DNA from: Sphingobacterium athyrii
GTDB taxonomy: Bacteria > Bacteroidota > Bacteroidia > Sphingobacteriales > Sphingobacteriaceae
Reading direction: 5' to 3'
DNA: 64,000 nucleotides
Assembly: GCF_003071065.1 (NCBI RefSeq)
Contig: NZ_QCXX01000007.1
Span: 669-64,668 of the forward strand
Shown: positions 53,580 to 62,710 of the stretch, piece by piece
Numbering within the stretch: the first letter of the stretch is position 1
Layout: each line of letters starts with the position of its first letter
The notes under the pieces: generated by a model
Seen by the model: the letters and a program-made list of their open reading frames with translations, nothing else
The model's database searches: none
Told to the model about the DNA's origin: nothing
Made by a program: the position numbers and the translations under genes

Positions 53580-55982
53580 ATGATCAAGAACTACATAAAG
53601 ACTGCATGGCGGAGTATCAGAGCCAACCGATTTTTCAGCATCCTTAATATTAGCGGATTAGCTATTGGCATCTGTGTTTCACTCCTTTTATTTGCCTTTA
53701 TTCGTCAGGAACTGAGTTTTGATACCATGTATACAAAATCCAATAATATATACCGGTTGCACATGCAGCTGTCGGCGGAATACAATCGGGAGAAGATGAT
53801 CAACCTGCCCAATGCAGTGGGCCCCGCATTGAAATCAGATATTGCACAGGTCGATAATATGGTACGGTTGGTAAAAGATGGCTTTGGAGCAACGGCTTCC
53901 ATCCGCGCCGGTGAGGAAAATTTTAATGAGAGACAATTATACCTTGCAGATTCCACACTATTCTCCATCTTTGACTTCCAATTTATTGAAGGTAGTGTAC
54001 ATACAGCGTTCCTGAACAAAAAGAGTATTGTGCTTTCCCAATCAACAAAAGAGAAGTTGTTCGGAAACAGTGAAGCACTCGGCAAACTCATTTCCATTAA
54101 CCAAAGGGATACTGTACAGGTAACCGGAGTATTCAAGGATCTCCCTGCCAACAGCACCCTGGACTGTAATATGGTCATGAATATTATGGATTCATGGATG
54201 GGGCAAAATGTCTATTGGAGTAATGCCAGTTATGAGACTTATATATTACTAAAAAAAGGAGCTGATCCAGCAATTGTTGCGCAAGAAGCAACTAAACTCA
54301 TTGACAAATATGTCGAAAAAGATCACCGATATTTTACCGAATTTTTCCTACAACCATTATTAAAGGTACATCTTTACTCATCAAATCTCGGGGAGGGCGT
54401 CACCAAGCGTATGGGAAATATTGATACCATTCGCACGCTATCTATCCTTGCGTTTCTTGTTATCGTGATTGCCTGCATCAATTACATGAACCTGGCTACC
54501 GCTAAATCACAAAAAAATGCGAAAGAAGTAGGCGTAAACAAAGTACTTGGTGCTACCCGCAGCCAGCTCGTTGTCCGTTTCTTTGTTGAAACCGCAACGA
54601 TTAGCCTTTTTGCTATGATCCTTGGCGTGCTGCTGTCTGTTATTCTGATTCCGCTGTTTAATACCATAGGCAGCACAAACATTACTATCCGACAACTTCT
54701 GAATTGGGATATGCTCGGAATATTAGCCATATCTTGGTTTGTTATCACACTTGTTGCCGGCAGCTATCCAGCCTTATTTTTATCGAAAATCAAATCGATA
54801 GCCTTGATGAATAAGGGCTATAACAAACAGGGCAAAACAGTTTTGGTCAGGCAAATTTTGGTGATATGTCAATTTACCATTTCCATTATTCTGATCATAG
54901 GCATCAGTGTAATGCTTACACAGATGAATTTTATTCGGAACAAAGATCTGGGTTATCAACCTGAACAGGTGGTATCTATCCCTATCCGTTCTTTCCGGAG
55001 CCATGAAAAACTCAATACACTGAACCAACAGGTCCAAAGCTTATCAAATACGCTATCCACCACGTTCGCACAGTCCATACCAGGAAGTAACGAAAGTGGA
55101 AAAACAACCTATAAATTAACAACGGACAAGCAAGGTCTGCCGACGTTAAGCTGCGTTACCTATGGAAAGACCGTAAATACGCTTGGATTAAAATTACTTG
55201 CGGGAACGGATTTGCCCGATATCTGGGGACGTCCAGACTCTACGTGCTACGTGTTGATTAACGAAAAGGTACTGAAATTTTTAGGGTATAAATCTCCCGG
55301 GGAGGCCATCGGAAAACATATTGTTACCGAGATGAGCCCGACCAATTCTATCATCACTGGTGTCGTCCAGGATTTCAATTATTCAAACCTTAAATCAGAA
55401 ATTGGAGGTTACAGCTATTATACCATGAACGATCCTTCCGAATCGGCACGAAACTTACTGATCCGTTATAAAACAACAGATGTTAGCGGATATATTGAAC
55501 AGGTAAAGAAGATATATATGGCCATTGCACCCGAAGCTGCATTCGATTTTTCGTTTTTAGATCAGCACGTACAAAATCAATATGAAAATGAAATTCGGTC
55601 ATCCAATGTCATGAGCCTGTTTTCATTTCTTACCCTTTTTATAGCCTGCCTGGGTTTGTTGGGCTTAGCAGCCTATACAACCGAGGCACGAAGCAAAGAG
55701 ATCGGTATCCGAAAAGTGCTGGGCGCAAGTGTTCCGAGCATTATTCACTTACTTTCATCAAATTATATCAAACTAATCATTCTTTCTTTTCTTATTGCTG
55801 GGCCGATTGCTTATTACCTCTTCAGTAATTGGTTAAATGATTTTGTATATCATATCGAGATGCCTTGGTGGGCATACCTGATTGCGATAATATCAGTCGC
55901 GCTGGTCGCATTTATCACAATAGGCTTCCAGACATTTAAAGCCGCACTATTGAATCCGGTAAATAGTTTAAGGGACGAATGA
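53580..55982 (+). CDS. FtsX/MacB-type ABC permease 7
   Basis: An 800-aa double-FtsX permease, the last of the first block. The first coupling segment is NAKEVGVNKVLGATR, where the usual Arg before Lys-Val is Asn; the second is RSKEIGIRKVLGASV. It ends NPVNSLRDE. A terminator hairpin (56010-56038) follows, which closes the operon that began with the adaptor at 36614. Confidence 0.92.
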   Translation: MIKNYIKTAWRSIRANRFFSILNISGLAIGICVSLLLFAFIRQELSFDTMYTKSNNIYRLHMQLSAEYNREKMINLPNAVGPALKSDIAQVDNMVRLVKDGFGATASIRAGEENFNERQLYLADSTLFSIFDFQFIEGSVHTAFLNKKSIVLSQSTKEKLFGNSEALGKLISINQRDTVQVTGVFKDLPANSTLDCNMVMNIMDSWMGQNVYWSNASYETYILLKKGADPAIVAQEATKLIDKYVEKDHRYFTEFFLQPLLKVHLYSSNLGEGVTKRMGNIDTIRTLSILAFLVIVIACINYMNLATAKSQKNAKEVGVNKVLGATRSQLVVRFFVETATISLFAMILGVLLSVILIPLFNTIGSTNITIRQLLNWDMLGILAISWFVITLVAGSYPALFLSKIKSIALMNKGYNKQGKTVLVRQILVICQFTISIILIIGISVMLTQMNFIRNKDLGYQPEQVVSIPIRSFRSHEKLNTLNQQVQSLSNTLSTTFAQSIPGSNESGKTTYKLTTDKQGLPTLSCVTYGKTVNTLGLKLLAGTDLPDIWGRPDSTCYVLINEKVLKFLGYKSPGEAIGKHIVTEMSPTNSIITGVVQDFNYSNLKSEIGGYSYYTMNDPSESARNLLIRYKTTDVSGYIEQVKKIYMAIAPEAAFDFSFLDQHVQNQYENEIRSSNVMSLFSFLTLFIACLGLLGLAAYTTEARSKEIGIRKVLGASVPSIIHLLSSNYIKLIILSFLIAGPIAYYLFSNWLNDFVYHIEMPWWAYLIAIISVALVAFITIGFQTFKAALLNPVNSLRDE

Positions 55983-56009
55983 TGATCCGGAAATAGCTTT
56001 CCATTTTGG

Positions 56010-56038
56010 ACAAATCCGCAATTGGATTGTGGATTTGT
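56010..56038. terminator. bidirectional terminator between permease 7 and the AAA pseudogene
   Basis: ACAAATCCGCAAT (56010-56022) pairs with ATTGTGGATTTGT (56026-56038) over 13 bp with one G-T pair, with a TGG loop. It is flanked by CCATTTTGG and TTCAAAATAA. It lies between two convergent genes and can serve both. Confidence 0.75.
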
Positions 56039-56047
56039 TCAAAATAA

Positions 56048-57480
56048 TCAACGATCAAAAAGGACATCCATAGTGAACGACTTCTGTACCAAGCCTGAAT
56101 ATTGTTCCAAATTACTAACACCAAAGGACGTCACCATGGTAAGAAAGAGCGTCTTTCGTGTATTGGATTGTTCCTTGAATATACGAAGTTTTTGACCAAG
56201 CTGTTCTGCATAAGATTTTGTCAATTGAAATGGATTGACAGAAAATTTCATTTCGCACACATTGATACATAAATCCTGCCTATCAATCAGTAAGTCAATC
56301 TGTACACCTACACCATCCTTCCATCCGCGCTGCCGCCAAGCAGAAACCTCCGTATATATTCCCTCAATTCCCAGCGCCTGTTTCAACTGATCTATATGTT
56401 TAAAACAAATCGATTCAAAAGCATAACCGCTCCAAATTTTCCAAGTGGACTTGTCAGCAAGCTTCATCCATGAGCCTGCAGTTCTAGTCCGACTGTTTGC
56501 TATAAAATGAAGGTAAAACAGTGAATACTCGTCCGTTAGCTTATAAATACTATCTTTTGATTGCTTGCCGAAAGGGATGTAAGGCTGAATAAAACCTGAT
56601 TCCGCAAGCTCTTCCAGCAACTTGGTCGCGTGTCCGCCAGAAGTTAAGTCACAGGTTTTGATAATTTCCTTACGCGTCATTCCCGCACTCGTTTTTGCCA
56701 ATGCGCGAATGATGTCCATGTGGTTTACCGCATCATCAAACAATGATCGATACAAGTTGTTGAACTCCTCCTGTAGTAAACCATCCTTTTGAAAACATAA
56801 ACGATCTATCACCTGTGCTGTACTTTCACCCGGTTCAATTTCTTTAAGATATTGCGGAATACCACCCAATGCCATATAGAGCTGTATCAGTTGAAACCTA
56901 TCAAGGGTAACTTTCCTGCTTTTTAGAAATGCTTCGGTTTCAGAAAGATTGAACGGAAGCAGACGTATCCGACGACTAACCCGGTTATGGAGGCCTCCCC
57001 GGTTGCGGACTACATTCTTGATCATCCAAGCCGCAGCAGAACCACAGATCACCACAATCAAGTTTTTTTGTTGCGAAGCCCACCTATTCCAAAAATTTTC
57101 AAACGCAGGCATAAAGCCCGACCTAGCGGTATTTATCCAAGGAAACTCATCAAAAAAAATAATACATCGCCGCTTTTTTATTAATGGAGCAAAATAGTTT
57201 TCGAGCATATCAAAGCCTGTAGCCAGTTACTTGGCACTGCCAATGGAATATTGCCCATGGTTTTGCCAAGAGCCATGCTAAAACTCTCCAAATGCTGTTT
57301 CAATGTAGCATGATGAGAACCTGAAAATTCAAAATCCAACGGTCGACTAAATCCGTTCCTGATGAGATAAGTCTTACCTACTCTACGGCGTCCATAAACA
57401 GCGACAAGCTCTGCATCACCCGACCGCTCTATTTTACGTAGCAGACTAATTTCCTCTAACCTACCTATAACAATACCCAT
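56048..57480 (-). pseudogene. AAA ATPase (DUF234/archaeal-ATPase type), frameshifted
   Basis: Two overlapping frames together make one ATPase of the family with an N-terminal NTPase and a C-terminal DUF234/nuclease-like domain. Frame one (57181-57480) has Walker A GRRRVGKT and runs to NWLQAL, then into another frame with a stop. Frame two (56048-57208) resumes at MLENYF and has Walker B IIFFDEFPW, sensor CGSAA and the C-terminal region with INVCEMKFS. The expected join WLQALDMLENYF needs one extra base near 57209-57213, so a single-base deletion broke the gene (or the sequence has an error there). It is opposite in strand to the permease array and interrupts it. Confidence 0.8.
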
Positions 57481-57519
57481 AAAAACAAAGTTATATTATG
57501 CTAAAAGTAATAAAAAAAA

Positions 57520-57625
57520 GAGTTTTGGCGCAATATAAAAAATCATATCACGCCAAAAGCTATAAAAAAACAGAGTTTTGGCGCAATATAAAAAAAACAT
57601 ATCGCGCCAAAAGCTATAAAAACAA
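57520..57625. repeat. two tandem 53-bp repeats, each a hairpin
   Basis: A unit starting GAGTTTTGGCGCAATATAAA occurs at 57520 and again at 57573 (period 53 bp). Each copy contains inverted TTTTGGCG and CGCCAAAA arms around an AT-rich loop; the second copy has one extra matching pair (GCGCCAAAA). A weaker third partial copy (CTAAAAGTAA) precedes them. Short frames across them on either strand merely translate the repeat. They lie upstream of the AAA gene start. Confidence 0.7.
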
Positions 57626-57634
57626 CTCCTTATT

Positions 57635-57742
57635 TGTTCGGAAGCGAACAACATACTGTCCATTTTCGAACAACCCAACATGTGCTAAAAATAAAATTAA
57701 GCACTCATATACAACACATTACACTTATGGCAAACGAATTGA
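57635..57742 (+). promoter_or_regulatory. sigma-54-like promoter with two enhancer palindromes, second permease block
   Basis: TGTTCG-GAAG-CGAACA (57635-57650, perfect) and TGTCCA-TTTT-CGAACA (57657-57672) are centred 22 bp apart. After 54 bp comes ATGGCAAACGAATTGA (57727-57742), with a good -24 TGGCA and TTG at the -12 position. Permease 8 starts at 57834. Apart from this and the tandem repeats the 57481-57833 gap holds a TAACTTTG box (57486-57493, minus) that could serve the AAA gene, and no gene. Confidence 0.75.
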
Positions 57743-57833
57743 TCTAGCTCTTTGCATAGCAACACCTGATACCAATCCTCCTGATTGAACTAACGGCGAT
57801 GCTGCTCGTTGATTAACAAAAAACGAAGTAACA

Positions 57834-60242
57834 ATGATTGCAAATTCACTTAAAACAGCTTACCGTTTTTTAAAAAAACATAAGTTGATTACGTTCATCA
57901 ACATCACGAGTCTCGCGATTGGTATTACGGCGACTCTTGTTATTTTCTTAATGATCCAATACGATTATAGTTTTGACAAACATGTTTCCAATCAAAAACA
58001 GGTCTATCGCGTTGTCAGTAACGGTGAATTCAAAAACGCCGGTGTTTATGTACCATTAGTACGCACCATGCAGGCTGAGTTGCCCAACTTGGAAGCAGTA
58101 GCTCCTATTTATCGTAGCCATGTACAAAAACTTAAGGTTTCTTTGGCGACAGACAAATTTCAGGTTTTTCCAAAAGAGCAACAGATCGTTTTTACGAATA
58201 GTCAATATTTCGATATTTTTCCCTATAAATGGTTAGCTGGAAATGCCCAGACCTTAAATACAGCTGGCCATATTGTGCTTACAAAAAAGGCTTTAGAAAA
58301 ATTTTACGGTAAGGAATCCCCCTCAGATGTAATCGGTAGGACAGTCATCTATGCAGATAGTATTCCATTGCAAGTGGCCGGAGTAATTGAAAACCCGCAA
58401 CATAATTCGGATTTTAATTTTGACAGCTTCATTGCCGAATCAACGATCCCACAAAACAATAGTCTGAAAGATATGTATAGCTGGGACGCATGGAATAGTA
58501 TATCCGACACGCATCAGGTGCTCATTAAAACAAAAGCACAACCTAATCCTCATCTACTGGAACGCAATATCGCTAATCTCCTTCAAAAATATAAATATAA
58601 AGAAGGAGAGAAAATCAATGATAAACTTGAGTTACAAGCGTTGGCAGATGTGCATTTTGACACGAGATTCAACTATGACGCTACTCACCCGGGAACGCTT
58701 CGCAATCTGATCCTGCTGGCCTTTTTCCTCCTCGCTTTGGGAGCCGTGAATTTCATCAACCTATCCACAGCTCAGTCTATTGAACGGGCCAAGGAAGTTG
58801 GCATCCGCAAAACACTGGGTAGTTCTAAGGCGACATTGATCAAACAATTCCTACTGGAAACATTCCTTATTACCTTATCCGCAACGATACTTGCTGTACT
58901 ATTGCTTCCTTTATTCTTACATGTCTTTGAAGGATTTATTCCCAAAAACTTAAATTTGGATCGTTTGGACAAAACAGTTATTGCTTTCTTTCTGTTCGGG
59001 CAATTGATCTTAGTGACCTTACTAGCCGGATTTTATCCTGCTTGGGTACTGACAGGATATGCACCGGTACTGGCGCTCAAAAACCAGCTCGGAAAAAACA
59101 CCAATCTTTCCCGCAGCTCGTGGCTACGCAAAGCACTGACCATCTTTCAGTTTGTCATGGCCCAGGCTTTTCTCATTTGTGTGCTTATTGTCGTTCGCCA
59201 AATCAACTATGTCACCCATAAAGATATGGGCTTTCAGAAAGACGCTATTGTCAATATCTACATCCCAGGGGCCTTCCAAAACTCTGCGAAAGGTGTCATC
59301 CTTAAAAACGAGCTCAAAAAGCTAACAGATATCAAGGCCATCAGCTTTGGGAATATCGCCCCTGCAATGAACGGCTGGATGACTACCGCAATCGCTTACG
59401 ATCAATCGCCAAACAAGGAATCTCTGACCTTCGATGGCCGGTCGGGTGATGAGAACTATTTAGATGTTTATAAAATTCCACTTATAGCAGGAAGAAATGT
59501 CCGTTTACGGGATTCAACAAGTGAAATGTTGATCAATAGAAAAGGACTGGAGTTACTGCATATCAAGAATCCTCAGGATGCCATCGGTAAAACCTTCGAA
59601 AATGGACAAAATATCATCGTTGGTGTAATGGAAGATTTTGATTTGGCTTCTGCACGACAAGGGGTTAAACCGGTCCTGTATACAGGCAGCAAGACAGGAT
59701 ATGTACTCCATATCGCATTGGACCAATCGCATCCTGAAAACTGGAAAAACACGATCGACAAGATCACTTTAAGTTATAAATCGGTTTTCCCTGATGACGA
59801 ACTGGATCTGCGCTTTTTGAATGAGGTTATTCAAAACTTTTATACACAAGAGAAACAGCTCTCTAAGCTCTTATCTTGGGCTGTGGGGCTCTCTGTATTT
59901 ATTGCAGGATTAGGTTTATTTGGGCTAGCGATATTTACAGCCAATCAAAGGACAAAAGAGATTGGTATACGTAAAGTTTTAGGTGCTTCTGTTTTCCAGA
60001 TCACATTTTTACTGCTTCGAAACTTACTTTCCCTGGTTGCCATAGCCTGTTTGGTTGCCTTTCCCATCGCTTATTATTTTATGCATAATTGGTTAAATGA
60101 TTTCGTGTATCGCACTACAATAAATCCGTGGATTTTTGGTTTTTCTGCCCTGAGCTTGATTGCTTTCGCAAGCGTTGTTCTATCAGCCAAAAGTATTATG
60201 GCGGCAAAAGCTAACCCGGTAAATAGTTTGAGAGACGAATAG
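57834..60242 (+). CDS. FtsX/MacB-type ABC permease 8
   Basis: An 802-aa double-FtsX permease, first of the second block. Coupling segments are RAKEVGIRKTLGSSK and RTKEIGIRKVLGASV; it ends NPVNSLRDE. It has its own sigma-54-like promoter with palindromes (57635-57742), so it should be co-regulated with the first block despite the AAA insertion. No ATPase or adaptor lies in this block within the window. Confidence 0.92.
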   Translation: MIANSLKTAYRFLKKHKLITFINITSLAIGITATLVIFLMIQYDYSFDKHVSNQKQVYRVVSNGEFKNAGVYVPLVRTMQAELPNLEAVAPIYRSHVQKLKVSLATDKFQVFPKEQQIVFTNSQYFDIFPYKWLAGNAQTLNTAGHIVLTKKALEKFYGKESPSDVIGRTVIYADSIPLQVAGVIENPQHNSDFNFDSFIAESTIPQNNSLKDMYSWDAWNSISDTHQVLIKTKAQPNPHLLERNIANLLQKYKYKEGEKINDKLELQALADVHFDTRFNYDATHPGTLRNLILLAFFLLALGAVNFINLSTAQSIERAKEVGIRKTLGSSKATLIKQFLLETFLITLSATILAVLLLPLFLHVFEGFIPKNLNLDRLDKTVIAFFLFGQLILVTLLAGFYPAWVLTGYAPVLALKNQLGKNTNLSRSSWLRKALTIFQFVMAQAFLICVLIVVRQINYVTHKDMGFQKDAIVNIYIPGAFQNSAKGVILKNELKKLTDIKAISFGNIAPAMNGWMTTAIAYDQSPNKESLTFDGRSGDENYLDVYKIPLIAGRNVRLRDSTSEMLINRKGLELLHIKNPQDAIGKTFENGQNIIVGVMEDFDLASARQGVKPVLYTGSKTGYVLHIALDQSHPENWKNTIDKITLSYKSVFPDDELDLRFLNEVIQNFYTQEKQLSKLLSWAVGLSVFIAGLGLFGLAIFTANQRTKEIGIRKVLGASVFQITFLLLRNLLSLVAIACLVAFPIAYYFMHNWLNDFVYRTTINPWIFGFSALSLIAFASVVLSAKSIMAAKANPVNSLRDE

Positions 60243-60295
60243 ATCAAGTTGAACTTTCATTTATAACATGAATTAAAGACTTAAATCCTAAAACA

Positions 60296-62677
60296 ATGAT
60301 AAAGAACTTTATAAAAACCGCATGGCGTAGTATTTTTTCCAACAAGTTTTATAGCGCCATTAATATTTTAGGGTTAACAGCAGGATTAGTTGTAGGGATA
60401 TTCTTATTGCTTTGGATTCAGGATGAACTATCCTATGACCGCTTCCATAAACATCATCGATCCATTTATAAAATTGGTATAGAAGGTGGCACCGGCATAT
60501 CAAAACGGATCTCTGGGTCCATCATTGCTCCTGTCGGAAGCTCCGCTAAGAAGGAGATTCCTGAAGTCCAAGATGCTGTACGCATATTTAAAATCGGTGA
60601 TGCCGCCCTAAAATACAAGGAAAAAAGATTCAATGAAAAAAACCTTGCATTTGTGGACCCTAGCTATTTTAGTGTTTTTGACTTTTCTTTAATGCAAGGC
60701 GACCCAAAGCGACCTTTCCCCGATAACAATTCCGTTGTGATCACCCAAAGTACGGCACACCGCTATTTTGGCAATGAAAATCCTATTGGAAAAACGGTAA
60801 TATTGGGCATTGAAGATCTCTGTGTTGTCTCTGGCGTCATTGCCGATTATCCGGAAAACTCTACCTTTCAATTTCAGGTCTTACTGCCGATATCGCGATT
60901 CAATGAACACGCTTATATCAAAAACAAAACGACCTATGACAATAAAACCTTTCTATCCTCCATGGATGAAGATTGGTCCAATTTTTCGTTTGAAACTTAT
61001 CTACAGTTGAGACCAGATGCCAACCCGGCAACTATCGCGCAAAAATTACAATCCATACACGAACGGAATAAACCCGAAGATGCCCCTGTACCATATGTTA
61101 CACAAGCGCTGGCAAAGGTACATCTGTACCAGATGGACGGTAGTGATGGGGGGATAGGCACTGTTCGAATTTTTATAGGCGTAGCCATCATGATCCTTGT
61201 CATCGCAAGCATCAATTATATCAATCTTTCTACTGCACGTTCTTTGTCCCGCGCCAAAGAAGTGGGTATTCGTAAAATTATTGGGGCCGGAAAAAAGGAA
61301 CTTTTCTTCCAATTTATATTGGAAACAACTCTGCTCTTTACCATTGCCTCAACCCTGGCATTAGCAATCGTTTTTAGTTGCCTTCCTTTGTTTAATAACT
61401 TCTCCGGAAAACATATTTCGCTGCAGCTCAGCAATCCTACGCTATGGACAAGCATATTGACCATGCTCATCGGTACATTGCTGCTCACCAGTATATATCC
61501 CGCCCTCCTTTTATCGAAATTTGATCCGATTAAGGTATTGAAAGGCCGGTTTGCCCTAAAAAATTCCAGCGCACGGAAAATACTTGTTGTCTTGCAGTTT
61601 ACAGTCTCTATTATCCTGATTACCCTGACAATTGTTATCGGTCGCCAATTGGATTACATAAAACATCAAAATTTAGGCTATGAAAAAGATCATATTATTT
61701 CTATTGGCATGGCACCAAAGATGTCTAAGCATTTTGATGCAGTCAAAAGTGAACTTCTAAAAAACAAGGATATTGATGCCGTTATCCGTCTTGGTCGGGA
61801 TATGGTCTATGGGGGTGGTTCCACTGGAGACAACGATTGGGATGGAAAGCCCAGCAAATCAAATCTCTGGTTCAATATTACGTATTCGGACCAGTCTGCG
61901 CTTAGCTTTTTTCAGATAAAACTTACGCAAGGTCGTAATTTTACGGGCTCAACAGCAGATTCAACACATTTTATTGTCAATGAAACGGCAGTACGCGAAA
62001 TGGGACTAAAAGATCCCATTGGCACACGCCTACGGATTCGAACTGTTCCCGGAACAATTATCGGTGTGGTAAAGGACTTTAATTATGCAAGCGCGAGGCA
62101 GAAAATTGAGCCGATGGTATTCCAATACAGCCCCAAAGATTGCTGGCAGCTTTATATCAAAACAACAGCTTCCGGAGCCAAATCTGCTTTGAACTCAATG
62201 CAACAGATCTGGAAAAACTATTATGATGATATGCCTATGAACTATAGTTTCCTTGATGAAAGCTACCAAAAGCAATATACGAATGAACAGAAACAAGGTA
62301 CCTTATTCAATTTCTTCGCACTGATCGCTATCCTGATCTCCTGTCTAGGACTCCTGGGATTATGTACCTATACCGCACAGGTCAAAACCAAGGAGATTGG
62401 GATCAGAAAGGTTCTTGGAGCCACCGTATTCAACATTATAAAACTATTAAACAAGGAATTTTTAGTCTTAGTAATTCTGGCCAATGTCATCGCTATACCG
62501 ATCGCTTTGTATTTCAGCATAAACTGGCTCAATGGCTTTGCCTTTAGAACGACACTCCCCATGACTATATTTTTATATGCAGGTGGGATAACAATTGCTA
62601 TTGCATTATTTACCGTTAGTTTCCAATCCATCAAAGCTGCTTACGCCAATCCCGTAAAAAGTCTGCACGATGAATAG
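60296..62677 (+). CDS. FtsX/MacB-type ABC permease 9
   Basis: A 793-aa double-FtsX permease with coupling segments RAKEVGIRKIIGAGK and KTKEIGIRKVLGATV. It ends NPVKSLHDE, where the otherwise constant Arg is His. It lies 53 bp after permease 8 and 33 bp before permease 10, so the three are one transcript. Confidence 0.92.
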   Translation: MIKNFIKTAWRSIFSNKFYSAINILGLTAGLVVGIFLLLWIQDELSYDRFHKHHRSIYKIGIEGGTGISKRISGSIIAPVGSSAKKEIPEVQDAVRIFKIGDAALKYKEKRFNEKNLAFVDPSYFSVFDFSLMQGDPKRPFPDNNSVVITQSTAHRYFGNENPIGKTVILGIEDLCVVSGVIADYPENSTFQFQVLLPISRFNEHAYIKNKTTYDNKTFLSSMDEDWSNFSFETYLQLRPDANPATIAQKLQSIHERNKPEDAPVPYVTQALAKVHLYQMDGSDGGIGTVRIFIGVAIMILVIASINYINLSTARSLSRAKEVGIRKIIGAGKKELFFQFILETTLLFTIASTLALAIVFSCLPLFNNFSGKHISLQLSNPTLWTSILTMLIGTLLLTSIYPALLLSKFDPIKVLKGRFALKNSSARKILVVLQFTVSIILITLTIVIGRQLDYIKHQNLGYEKDHIISIGMAPKMSKHFDAVKSELLKNKDIDAVIRLGRDMVYGGGSTGDNDWDGKPSKSNLWFNITYSDQSALSFFQIKLTQGRNFTGSTADSTHFIVNETAVREMGLKDPIGTRLRIRTVPGTIIGVVKDFNYASARQKIEPMVFQYSPKDCWQLYIKTTASGAKSALNSMQQIWKNYYDDMPMNYSFLDESYQKQYTNEQKQGTLFNFFALIAILISCLGLLGLCTYTAQVKTKEIGIRKVLGATVFNIIKLLNKEFLVLVILANVIAIPIALYFSINWLNGFAFRTTLPMTIFLYAGGITIAIALFTVSFQSIKAAYANPVKSLHDE

Positions 62678-62710
62678 CTTATATCTAAGGACCAAAAACA
62701 ACACCATAAA

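Noticed and set aside
57496..57788. Frames of 61 and 96 codons on both strands
   Set aside because: Their repeated residues come directly from the tandem hairpin repeats, and they overlap the enhancer and promoter of permease 8.
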